Shown: positions 60,501 to 64,000 of the stretch, in pieces
Position numbering within the stretch: position 1 is the stretch's first letter
How the letters are laid out: the number at the start of each line of letters is the position of its first letter
NCBI RefSeq assembly: GCF_028858725.1
Contig: NC_084769.1
Span: 11,347,501 to 11,411,500, forward strand
Source: Colius striatus
Lineage: Eukaryota; Chordata; Aves; Coliiformes; Coliidae
DNA: 64,000 nucleotides
Reading direction: 5' to 3'
Position numbers and translations under genes: made by a program
Notes under the pieces: model-generated
Seen by the model: the letters and a program-made list of their open reading frames with translations, nothing else
Told to the model about the DNA's origin: nothing
The model's database searches: none

Positions 60501-62292
60501 GTATTAGACTATGATTTGTACATAGGAGTCTCTTATAACCACAAGTCTAGGCCCTGGATATTAGAAGAACACTAAAAAACCACTGTGAGGTGGCTATGTG
60601 AGAAAGGCACTTAAACAGCAAAGTGACCCAGTAGGGCAGGCCTTACCATCTCATCTTGGGTTGGATCATTGTCAAAAATCTTCATAGGAGGAGGAAGAGG
60701 TGTGTGAGACTCTTCATCTGGTTCATCTTCTCCCCAGCCCTTCTTGCTCTTCTGAAGAAAAGTGAAATATAATTAGAAGCAGGGATGTGTTTATTTTATC
60801 ACTGTAGCTATCTGAGCCCTACCACCAGGCTTTGAGTCTGTTCATACTCATACTGGCTCAGCGTTGCATTGGGTGGAGAGAAATGCAGGTTATGCTGAGT
60901 ATCATGGAAGAGAAGCAACAAAGATGTGAGGTTTTGATGGTTGACGCTAGTGAATTCTAAGAGTTACAAAAATATAGTGTACAGGTCACCCAAGCAGCTA
61001 AAGGCAGCTACAGCTGTCTGTGTGTTGATGGAAAAGTATACTTTAATTTAAATGAGAACAGCTCAATGTACAGTTTTTAAAATGTATTCCTCTGTGCTCA
61101 GTTACTATCTTCCCCATTTTTGGTGTGTAGCTCCTTATTCACCTTATCAGCCATTCTTGCAAAAAAAATCCTCCTGGTCTGCAGAGAAACTGCAGCTACA
61201 AAGCCTAGCAGAGTTAACAGAAACATGACTGTTTCTCTGACTGTTTTCTTTCAATATGGAATCATTCTGCCATGGGAGGATGAAGGTGCTACAAAGCTCA
61301 GGAAAAAATGATAACAGCTGTTCAAGAATAATTTCATTTCTACCTTTGGCAGCTTTCTAATAAGCTATTTAAAAAATCTAGTTAAAAGACAATAATAAAT
61401 GCAGACTTTGAAATGCTCTTCCCTATATAACAAAGGTGGTGAAGGATCTGAAGAAAAAGGCTGATGAGGAGCAGCTGAAAGAGCTGGAGTTGTTTAGCCT
61501 GGAGGAGGCTGAGGGGAGACATGATCACTCTCTACAACTATCTTAAAGAAGGTTGTAGTGAGGTGTGGATTAGTGTCTTCTCCCCAGCAATGCATGACAG
61601 GACAAGAGGAAAGGGGCTCAAATTGCACCAGGGGAGTTTTAGATTGGAGATTAGGAAGAACTTTTACACTGAGAGGGTTGTTAGACACTGCCCCAGGCTG
61701 CCCAAGGAGGTGGTAGAGTCACCATATCTAGGGATATTTAAAAGATGCATAGATGAGGTGCTGAGGGACATGGTTTAGTGGTGGGCTTGGCAGTGTTGCT
61801 TGGACTTGATAATCTTAAAAGGGCTTTTCCAATTGAAACCATTCTATGATTCTCTATTCCATTGCTCAGATTTGGATGACAAGCTTCAATCACTTCACTG
61901 TTCCCTCTAGACCTTAAGGGAACTGCATTTACTCGTGTGCGTAGCACACACCATCGAAGAGATTATCAGAGATATGGTCTTCCCTGCAAAACAGACACCA
62001 ACACCCACCTCATCAGCGCTGTCTCCTTGAGGAGTGGTTTCATCGCTGGTCTTCGGGGAGCCGAGGTCGAAGCTCTTCCTGCCATCCCGCACCTTCTTTT
62101 GCTTCTTGATGTTGCTCTCGGCCTTGCCGCTGTTCAGGCGGCGCACAGGGCTGGTCAGCCATTTCTTCAGGGTGTTGGTTGAGCGCTTGGGGCCAGGAGA
62201 GCTCTGGATGGAGTTGAGGGATGGCTGAGGTTGTAAGTTGGCCACTGAGTCAGTCTTGCCCCCGTTGTCATTAGAAGAGACTGAATATGCAT
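5996..62292 (-). CDS. KALRN: KALRN (kalirin RhoGEF and Ser/Thr kinase), 3' part, 26 coding exons
   Basis: Kalirin is a multidomain neuronal Rho guanine-nucleotide exchange factor with a C-terminal kinase; GEF2 acts mainly on RhoA in this family. Minus-strand exons: 62009-62292, 60647-60751, 56655-56750, 54881-55011, 51168-51234, 49818-49921, 47287-47356, 46637-46723, 45782-45874, 44659-44709, 44246-44323, 43167-43352, 39559-39730, 33864-34102, 32745-32992, 29297-29420, 27875-27934, 17781-17808, 17198-17369, 14548-14669, 13599-13730, 12306-12470, 11419-11497, 10016-10216, 8996-9134, 5996-6544. All junctions are AG/GT and phases agree, giving 1259 residues plus a split first codon. Approximate domains in that numbering: linker 1-200, DH2 203-388, PH2 395-507, SH3-2 598-660, Ig 742-838, FN3 840-937, kinase 955-1210. 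The 5' end lies outside the window. KALRN is preferred to TRIO from remembered linker and kinase-tail wording; no alignment was run. Confidence 0.95.
6612..7210 (-). mobile_element. CR1 LINE fragment (minus orientation)
   Basis: The complement of the CR1 3' end starts AATCACAGAATGG and runs back to GGTGAGGCCTCATCTGGAGT and GGCCAAGAAGGCCAATGG-type 5' sequence. It is about 600 bases. Its 3' end lies 66 bases from the acceptor of the last KALRN exon. Confidence 0.92.
8716..8949 (+). mobile_element. CR1 LINE fragment, second subfamily (plus orientation)
   Basis: The wording differs from the copy at 391: GAGGTTTAGATTGGAGATAA, GGCTGCCCAGGGAGGTGGTG, then TTGATCATCTTAAAGGTCTT and a short ATTCTATGATCTTATGA end. 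The older-looking tail suggests a different CR1 subfamily. It sits 47 bases past the donor of window exon 25. Confidence 0.88.
8996..9134 (-). CDS. KALRN: KALRN window exon 25: kinase hinge to catalytic loop
   Basis: It encodes [20 protein letters not shown], then [20 protein letters not shown] and AHLDIK. HLDIK-PEN (with the next exon) is the catalytic loop: the usual HRD appears as HLD, with the catalytic Asp (about 1075) and Lys present. Acceptor TTTGTCTGTAG, donor GTAAGG. A CR1 copy ends about 47 bases past the donor. Confidence 0.95.
10016..10216 (-). CDS. KALRN: KALRN window exon 24: kinase N-lobe
   Basis: With the preceding exon it builds the glycine-rich loop GRGRFSIV. It continues [20 protein letters not shown], whose VAVK lysine (about residue 985) is the ATP-binding lysine, then [20 protein letters not shown] with the probable helix-C glutamate (about 1000). 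It ends at the hinge SYILVLEL. Acceptor TCTCATTCCAG, donor GTAAGT. The kinase belongs to the CaMK-like Trio family; substrates are not evident from sequence. Confidence 0.95.
11419..11497 (-). CDS. KALRN: KALRN window exon 23: start of kinase domain
   Basis: This 79-base exon encodes [20 protein letters not shown] then LHEIG and AG of a split Arg, leading into the glycine-rich loop. It was located by eye because no long open frame marks it. The acceptor is CTCTCCAAG and the donor GTAATA is weak (T at +5). The two split codons match the flanking exons exactly, which supports the placement. Confidence 0.9.
12306..12470 (-). CDS. KALRN: KALRN window exon 22: fibronectin type III domain, second half
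   Basis: It encodes [20 protein letters not shown], then [20 protein letters not shown] and [14 protein letters not shown] plus one base of Asp. The L-x-P-G-x-x-Y-x-F-R-V-x-A pattern is the conserved FN3 E/F-strand signature. Acceptor GTGCAACACAG, donor GTGAGT. The two sides of the FN3 domain are separated by a 1.1-kb intron without recognised repeats. Confidence 0.95.
13599..13730 (-). CDS. KALRN: KALRN window exon 21: fibronectin type III domain, first half
   Basis: It completes a Gly codon and encodes [20 protein letters not shown], then [20 protein letters not shown] and REE plus one base of Gly. The LRW tryptophan and the GYTVEY strand are standard FN3 core elements. Acceptor TCATCCCAAG, donor GTAAGT. 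The intron between this exon and the Ig exon is 817 bases, and a minisatellite takes up about 30% of it. Confidence 0.94.
14071..14311. repeat. Minisatellite, about 30-base unit, about 8 copies
   Basis: Degenerate tandem units of about 30 bases of the form GGGAACAGCTCAGCTGCCTG plus GAGCCCCCCAG alternate with units containing GGGAGCTCAGCCTCCCTGAG. It is GC-rich and lies in the 817-base intron between the Ig and FN3 exons. Copies differ by substitutions and 1-2 base indels. Confidence 0.88.
14548..14669 (-). CDS. KALRN: KALRN window exon 20: Ig domain, second half
   Basis: It completes the split Cys and encodes [20 protein letters not shown], then [20 protein letters not shown] plus one base of Gly. 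The DSGIYTC motif is the Ig F-strand, with the cysteine (about 820) that pairs with 764. The donor GTAGCA is weak. The acceptor GCATCCACAG lies only about 25 bases from the 3' end of an antisense CR1 copy, so the branch-point region is likely CR1 sequence. Confidence 0.94.
14695..15072 (-). mobile_element. CR1 LINE fragment (minus orientation) abutting an exon
   Basis: The complement of a CR1 3' end starts TCATAGAATCATTTTGGTTA and includes GGGACTCCACCAGCAGCCTG and CTTCTCCAGGCTAAATACCT. On the KALRN sense strand the element ends about 25 bases before the acceptor of window exon 20. Confidence 0.9.
16576..16669. repeat. 47-base tandem duplication
   Basis: Two adjacent copies begin GTCAGGCTGGGAACAT at 16576 and 16623. 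They differ at a few positions (CATCATG/CATTATG, TTTCTG/TTTATG, AAGCAC/AAACAC). The duplication lies within the intron between the two Ig exons. Confidence 0.85.
17198..17369 (-). CDS. KALRN: KALRN window exon 19: Ig domain, first half
   Basis: It encodes [20 protein letters not shown], then [20 protein letters not shown] and ends YTVSS plus TG of a split Cys. The LQCKV cysteine (about residue 764) and the VTW tryptophan (about 776) are the standard Ig-fold B- and C-strand residues. Acceptor CATTTTGCAG, donor GTAAGG. The 2.5-kb intron that follows contains a CR1 copy and a 47-base tandem duplication. Confidence 0.94.
17781..17808 (-). CDS. KALRN: KALRN window exon 18: 28-base microexon
   Basis: It encodes IINPNFIQE plus the first base of a split Val codon. 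The acceptor TGTATTTTACAG and donor GTGAGT are both strong, and the sequence matches the kalirin linker that precedes the Ig domain. It is placed between a 10-kb and a 411-base intron. Because 28 is not a multiple of three, skipping it would shift the frame into the Ig domain. Confidence 0.92.
18995..19226 (-). mobile_element. CR1 LINE fragment, 3' end (minus orientation)
   Basis: It begins ATCACAGAATGGTAGGGGTT and contains GGAGACTCCACACCCTCCCT; it ends near GAACTTTTTGTGTTCCAG. It is about 230 bases and 5' truncated, in the 10-kb intron. Confidence 0.92.
20443..20985 (-). mobile_element. CR1 LINE fragment (minus orientation)
   Basis: It starts with two ATCACAGA units, then GGTTGGAAGGGACCTTTAGA, and runs through CCTCATAAGGAAGATGCTCC to GGGGGAGCAGAACCTCCTTG. 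It is about 540 bases, relatively well preserved and 5' truncated. Confidence 0.93.
23708..23778. repeat. Partial dispersed duplicate, copy 1 (see 24476-24528)
   Basis: It shares AACCTCTGGAGCCATGGCAG and CCACCCCAACGCCTGGAAGA with a segment 770 bases away. Copy 1 has 14 extra bases in the middle. Confidence 0.75.
24476..24528. repeat. Partial dispersed duplicate, copy 2, joined to a CR1 fragment
   Basis: It repeats the segment at 23708 (AACCTCTGGAGCCATGGCAG, CTGGAAGAGCTGCTGCTG) with a 14-base gap. It runs straight into the 5'-truncated start of the CR1 copy at 24529. Confidence 0.75.
24529..24840 (+). mobile_element. CR1 LINE fragment, 3' end (plus orientation)
   Basis: It runs from GTGTCAGGAGGTTGGGGCAT through ATCTAGCAACAGGACAAGGG and CTTCCAACCCCTACCATTCT to the terminal GTGATTCTATGA. 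It is 312 bases, in the 10-kb intron. Confidence 0.93.
27875..27934 (-). CDS. KALRN: KALRN window exon 17: 60-base acidic exon
   Basis: This is exactly 20 codons, phase 0-0: [20 protein letters not shown]. It is very acidic and serine-rich, with SSEESE resembling casein kinase 2 sites (inference). The acceptor has its pyrimidine tract set back (TGCCAAACAAG) and the donor is GTAGAG, weaker than consensus, so it could be skipped without changing the frame. A 10-kb intron follows. Confidence 0.92.
28633..28653. repeat. (AC)n microsatellite
   Basis: An uninterrupted run of AC dinucleotides, extended to about 28669 by imperfect AC units, within the intron upstream of the 60-base acidic exon. Confidence 0.9.
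29092..29200. repeat. A-rich tract (T/G-rich on the KALRN sense strand)
   Basis: Nearly continuous A runs with AACC and CCCC interruptions. On the transcript strand it is a U-rich tract with TTTGGGGTTTGGGG near its start. It begins about 95 bases past the donor of window exon 16. Confidence 0.8.
29297..29420 (-). CDS. KALRN: KALRN window exon 16: basic linker
   Basis: It completes a split Lys codon, then encodes [20 protein letters not shown] and a [20 protein letters not shown] stretch ending in Lys at donor GTGAGT. It is a strongly basic linker after SH3-2, found only in the isoforms that continue to the Ig/FN3/kinase region. Acceptor TGGTACAACAG. An A-rich (T-rich on the sense strand) tract at 29092-29200 lies about 100 bases past the donor. 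Confidence 0.93.
31848..31893. repeat. C/A-rich tract (T/G-rich on the KALRN sense strand)
   Basis: Repeated AACCAAAACC units. On the minus strand it reads GGTTTTGGTTTTGGTTT-like sequence just downstream of the AATAAA at 31936-31941, as expected of a polyadenylation downstream element. Confidence 0.7.
31936..31941 (-). promoter_or_regulatory. Candidate AATAAA polyadenylation signal
   Basis: This is a canonical hexamer on the minus strand in AAAATAAATC context, with a G/T-rich tract beginning roughly 40 bases downstream (about 31848-31893 in window coordinates). It would terminate the SH3-2-ending isoform described above. Confidence 0.45.
31936..32744 (-). other. KALRN: Candidate alternative 3' UTR of a shorter kalirin isoform (ends after SH3-2)
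   Basis: Reading through the exon 15 donor gives Lys-stop (TAA at 32741-32743). About 800 bases downstream lies an AATAAA hexamer on the minus strand at 31936-31941, followed 40-90 bases further on by a T/G-rich stretch (about 31848-31893) like a downstream polyadenylation element. Kalirin is known to make isoforms with different 3' ends (kalirin-7, -8, -9, -12). I infer this is the end of the kalirin-9 type isoform; no transcript data were used. Confidence 0.5.
32745..32992 (-). CDS. KALRN: KALRN window exon 15: second SH3 domain
   Basis: The exon encodes [20 protein letters not shown] and then [17 protein letters not shown], matching the ALYDY and acidic RT-loop pattern of SH3 domains, followed by [11 protein letters not shown], the SH3 Trp/Pro ligand-binding end. 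It finishes DGSI plus AA of a split Lys codon. The donor GTAAGT gives an in-frame TAA if not spliced (ATC AAG TAA), so an unspliced transcript would end at GSIK. The exon therefore probably serves both the full-length kinase isoform and a shorter SH3-2-terminated isoform. Confidence 0.95.
33864..34102 (-). CDS. KALRN: KALRN window exon 14: Pro/Ser linker between PH2 and SH3-2
   Basis: It completes a split Ala codon and encodes [20 protein letters not shown], then [16 protein letters not shown] and [20 protein letters not shown], ending EQSK. It is a low-complexity, probably disordered linker with possible SH3 ligands. The donor GTACTG is weaker than its neighbours (T at +5). The following intron is 871 bases and unremarkable. 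Confidence 0.92.
34573..35176 (+). mobile_element. CR1 LINE fragment (plus orientation)
   Basis: It begins CCTGGCCAAGAAGGCCAATG-type CR1 coding tail, passes GGTGAGGCCTCATCTGGAGT and AGGGACAGGGAAGTGCTGGA, and ends CCTACCATTCTATGA. At about 600 bases it is one of the longest and best-preserved copies here. Confidence 0.94.
37339..37590 (+). mobile_element. CR1 LINE fragment truncated at both ends (plus orientation)
   Basis: It starts CTGGAGTCCTCCACCCAGTT and ends within the TTTTTTCTGTTGTATCTAAC segment, so it lacks the usual 3' tail. The missing 3' end means it was cut or deleted after insertion. Confidence 0.88.
38860..39353. mobile_element. CR1 LINE fragment with inverted 5' part
   Basis: 38860 to about 39270 is CR1 in minus orientation (complement of the segment with GGCTGATGACACCAAACTGG and AGGACAAGTGCAGAGTCCTG). 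From about 39279 to 39353 the CR1 3' tail follows in plus orientation, ending in three ATTCTATG-type units. This head-inverted structure fits twin priming during retrotransposition. Confidence 0.88.
39559..39730 (-). CDS. KALRN: KALRN window exon 13: PH2 domain, C-terminal part
   Basis: It encodes [20 protein letters not shown] through the PH C-terminal helix [20 protein letters not shown] and N, plus one base of a split Ala codon. The QQAWVQDI Trp is the invariant PH-domain helix Trp. Acceptor GGCTTCTTTCAG, donor GTATGT. The next intron (34103-39558, 5.5 kb) holds three CR1 copies. Confidence 0.94.
43167..43352 (-). CDS. KALRN: KALRN window exon 12: PH2 domain, N-terminal part
   Basis: This is 62 whole codons from [20 protein letters not shown] to GYMFKKSIK. 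It carries the first strands of the GEF2-associated pleckstrin-homology domain, including [20 protein letters not shown], a characteristic PH strand pattern. Acceptor TGCTTCTCAG, donor GTAAGA. The next intron (39731-43166, 3.4 kb) is AT-rich in its 41820-42650 part, without recognised repeats. Confidence 0.94.
44246..44323 (-). CDS. KALRN: KALRN window exon 11: end of DH2
   Basis: This is 26 whole codons, [20 protein letters not shown] followed by RLQGFE, the last DH2 helix leading to the PH domain. Acceptor GCCTTAACAG, donor GTATGT. Confidence 0.92.
44659..44709 (-). CDS. KALRN: KALRN window exon 10: DH2 domain
   Basis: This 51-base exon of 17 codons encodes [17 protein letters not shown], directly following the [10 protein letters not shown] helix. 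Acceptor CTTTCTTCAG, donor GTACGT. The intron to the next exon is short (335 bases) and unremarkable. Confidence 0.92.
45782..45874 (-). CDS. KALRN: KALRN window exon 9: DH2 catalytic helix (CR3)
   Basis: This is 31 whole codons, reading [20 protein letters not shown] then [11 protein letters not shown]. The [16 protein letters not shown] block is the most conserved RhoGEF signature (conserved region 3), which forms the main GTPase contact surface. The residues expected for exchange activity are intact. Acceptor CACTTTTAG, donor GTGAGT. Confidence 0.95.
46637..46723 (-). CDS. KALRN: KALRN window exon 8: DH2 domain
   Basis: This is 29 whole codons starting [20 protein letters not shown] and ending AYFE at donor GTAAGC. 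The YCQNKP segment is well conserved in TRIO/kalirin DH2 domains. The Val after MYV is a Trp in the mammalian protein as I remember it, a minor lineage difference. Confidence 0.92.
47287..47356 (-). CDS. KALRN: KALRN window exon 7: DH2 domain
   Basis: This 70-base exon encodes [20 protein letters not shown] then IKH, continuing the DH2 helical bundle. Acceptor TTTCTTTCAG, donor GTAAGT. Phase agrees with the two bases left by the preceding exon. Confidence 0.92.
49818..49921 (-). CDS. KALRN: KALRN window exon 6: DH2 domain
   Basis: It encodes [20 protein letters not shown], then [14 protein letters not shown] and two bases of a split Asp codon. The [13 protein letters not shown] part is a typical DH helix segment. 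Donor GTAAGT; acceptor CCTAAAG with a modest pyrimidine tract. The 2.5-kb intron 47357-49817 holds no recognised repeat. Confidence 0.92.
51168..51234 (-). CDS. KALRN: KALRN window exon 5: start of DH2 (RhoGEF) domain
   Basis: This 67-base exon completes the split Met and encodes [20 protein letters not shown] followed by VE. The [13 protein letters not shown] segment is the conserved region 1 (CR1 helix) signature of Dbl-homology RhoGEF domains, which contacts switch I of the GTPase. Donor GTGAGC, acceptor AATTTAG. The next intron (49922-51167) has no recognised element. Confidence 0.93.
54881..55011 (-). CDS. KALRN: KALRN window exon 4: linker into DH2
   Basis: The acceptor is a T-rich tract ending TTTTTTAG. 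The exon encodes [20 protein letters not shown], then a TPSTPPRN proline segment and the charged [13 protein letters not shown] stretch that leads into the Dbl-homology domain. The last Met codon is split AT|G, with donor GTAAGT. The 3.6-kb intron that follows (51235-54880) contains a GC-richer patch around 52250-52830 with chance open frames but nothing recognisable. Confidence 0.92.
56655..56750 (-). CDS. KALRN: KALRN window exon 3: linker before DH2
   Basis: This is 32 whole codons, phase 0-0, starting [20 protein letters not shown] and running on into an IEKLVKSKL helix-like end at donor GTAAGT. It is part of the linker that precedes the GEF2 catalytic module. The downstream intron 55012-56654 shows nothing beyond AT-rich unique sequence. 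Confidence 0.92.
60647..60751 (-). CDS. KALRN: KALRN window exon 2: acidic/proline linker
   Basis: This is 35 whole codons, phase 0 at both ends. It reads [20 protein letters not shown] and then a [10 protein letters not shown] segment, ending in Met at donor GTAAGG. The polyproline stretch could bind SH3 domains (inference). The acceptor is TTTCTTCAG. The 3.9-kb intron that follows (56751-60646) has no recognised repeat or exon; an open frame at 59260-59808 there was rejected. Confidence 0.92.
61441..61853 (+). mobile_element. CR1 LINE fragment, diverged (plus orientation)
   Basis: It includes GAGTTGTTTAGCCTGGAGGA, TCACTCTCTACAACTATCTT, TAGATTGGAGATTAGGAAGA and CTTGATAATCTTAAAAGGGC before ATTCTATGATTCT. 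It belongs to the same subfamily type as the copy at 8716. It lies in the intron between window exons 1 and 2. Confidence 0.9.
62009..62292 (-). CDS. KALRN: KALRN window exon 1: basic Ser-rich linker before GEF2
   Basis: The exon starts with AT completing a split Asp codon after the acceptor TTCCAG, and ends DSADE at donor GTGGGT. It encodes residues 1-94, including [20 protein letters not shown] and KSFDLGSPK, a basic, Ser/Pro-rich and probably disordered linker between SH3-1 and GEF2 with many phosphorylatable positions. The apparent start at 62245 is a GTG (Val) inside the exon, not a real initiation site. I saw no exon in the upstream intron sequence 62293-64000, which is AT-rich without recognisable repeats. 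The next intron (61-kb region) contains a CR1 copy. Confidence 0.93.
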
Positions 62293-64000
62293 CTGGAAGA
62301 AAAACAAATGCAGGTGAGAGATCATACCAGCACCTCTTGTGTTTCCTAGTGCAGTCCTAAGCATGGAACTGCAAGCTACCTCAAAGAAAACTTTTGTGAC
62401 CTATGGATACTGCATAAACTGTATTGTGCAGAGAGAGAAATACACCCTGCAACAGGCATTTTTCACAATCTTACATGCTTCTCATTTCCCACTGCACTAC
62501 CTGTCCTTACGAAAGACCACAGACAGCAGAGTTACCCAGTTTTAGTTACCCAGTTTTTGATAGAAGCCTGAATTTCATGCTGGAGTGCTGAGTTTCTCAG
62601 CTGCTTCCCACAGATTTCATTGTGTATTGTCAGGAAGAAAATAATCACAAAAGGCAGATTACAGGAGACCTGACAGCCACCAACACTTATCAAGTTCTGA
62701 TTTTGTAAATGTTTCTCAGCTGTTTCCAGACCCCAGTGACATTACTCTTAGACTAATTATTAACTTTTGAAGGTTATTTGAAGCACCTTAAAATTATCCC
62801 CTTTGCCCCTGAAAGCAATTTGTCAGAAGACTTCACATCTTCCCTAAAACTAAGAAACTGGAATAAACAATTACAAAAGATGACAAATTGTTCAAAATGA
62901 AGGAAACTCCCAAGAAGGAGATACAAGACAGGTTTAAAATAATAATAAAACTGTTTTCATTATATCCAGGCAGGAGATTCCGTTGAACTGTATCCAACCA
63001 CAATTACTTATCTACATGTTCAGAGTAGCACCTTAGAAATGGGTGTAACCTCACTTACTCCCCCCAAAAGCAACAGACCAAAGATGTGCCAATGTCAATA
63101 AGTCTTCAAACCCAAAGCAAACAAGCTGCTTGAAGATTTCTCAATTGTCCTTTAGGAACAAGTGCCCTGCTTTCACCTTTCTGAAATGGTGGCAAGGCCA
63201 CTCCCTCCCCAGGAGCAAGCAGACTGTGAGATGTTTAATCCCACACAGTTTAAGATTGATTATTTTTTAAATGGAATTCAGATATTGTCTTACTTCTATA
63301 AGATATGTCTCAGATTGTACATCAGAAAGCAGTCAGCTGATGTTATTAAATGTATTTCAGATGGTTATCTCTGAATCTTTTATGTGCCCCAGCAGAAAAC
63401 AAAAATGTAAGTTACAACATATGAAAATAGCCTGGTGCATCCAGATATTCTCAGTTCAGCAGTAAATATCATTAGAGATACATGTGGCGGGAGAGAATTC
63501 CCCCAGAGAATTGTTACCTGTATTGTTTTAGAAGCAAGTTCCTGCTACCTACATAGAAAGCTCCTGCCCCACTGGGCAGAGGTGCTGCTCACAGCTGGCA
63601 ATGCACCAAGCAGACCTTGCAGCCTGCCTTCTCTTGTAAAATGCAGACTGAGATAACTATAATATTTGATAATATTTTGTAGCCATAGACAGCCTCAATC
63701 AGAAGTTGAACCCATAATTAATTACATACCTGAGGTGAAAAGATAGATTTTGAGAACATATGGAAATGATTGTGACAAGCTAGAGGAAGTCAAAGTTCAT
63801 TTCCCAGAGGAAGGAAATCCAAATCATTAGTCTTCTGATGACAGGAGTGAGTGTGAGAAGGGTTGGGAAGAGGATGGATCCCAGGTGGAGCTGCTGGCTT
63901 TTTTCTGACATTCCTCCATAAGGGCAAAGTAGCAGCCTTATCTCAAAAAGGCTTGGGTTTAGCCAGCTCCTGTTGATGTTATTTCATGCACACAAAGTGC

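Noticed and set aside
61907..62245. Apparent protein start at 62245 in the linker exon
   Set aside because: The codon is GTG (Val) inside a spliced exon that continues upstream to 62292 in frame.
1..64000. CRISPR arrays, tRNA or rRNA genes, bacterial mobile elements
   Set aside because: No spaced identical repeats, no cloverleaf-like tRNA blocks and no rRNA wording were seen. The only regular repeats are a minisatellite, microsatellites and CR1 copies.

Overview
The window is ordinary vertebrate nuclear DNA, almost certainly from a bird. There are no operons or bacterial-style genes. Coding sequence is split into short exons with GT-AG introns, and eleven CR1 (chicken repeat 1) LINE fragments are scattered through the introns and flank, several with the typical ATTCTATG-type 3' ends. 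I cannot name the species.

One gene fills about 90% of the window: the 3' half of KALRN (kalirin), on the minus strand, read from high to low coordinates. I could place 26 consecutive coding exons by hand, from 62292 down to the TAA stop at 5996-5998. Their lengths add to 3782 bases, and every exon junction keeps the frame, giving 1259 residues after an incomplete first codon. In order they encode: the basic, serine-rich linker after the first SH3 domain; the second Dbl-homology RhoGEF domain and its PH domain; a proline/serine linker; the second SH3 domain; a basic then acidic linker; an Ig domain; a fibronectin type III domain; and the C-terminal Ser/Thr kinase domain. The layout matches the long kalirin-12 type isoform. 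The paralogue TRIO has the same architecture, but the linker wording and the C-terminal kinase tail fit kalirin better. The first half of the gene (spectrin repeats, GEF1, SH3-1) lies beyond position 64000.

Region by region. 1-290 is a CpG-rich promoter-like patch with a candidate start codon of a second minus-strand gene running off the left edge. Conserved vertebrate gene order (KALRN followed by UMPS) makes UMPS the best guess. 290-1400 is intergenic with a CR1 copy. About 1400-5995 is probably KALRN 3' UTR. 5996-17808 carries the kinase, FN3 and Ig exons. 17809-27874 is a 10-kb intron without recognised genes. 27875-34102 holds linker and SH3-2 exons and a probable alternative 3' end. 39559-55011 holds the GEF2 exons. 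55012-62292 holds the linker exons.

I found no new gene system. The observations most worth checking are RNA-processing features: a splice donor after the SH3-2 exon whose own bases make a stop codon, followed by a plausible polyadenylation signal; an Ig-domain exon whose branch-point region appears to be CR1-derived; a 28-base microexon; a frame-neutral 60-base exon with a weak donor; and a CR1 copy with an internal inversion.
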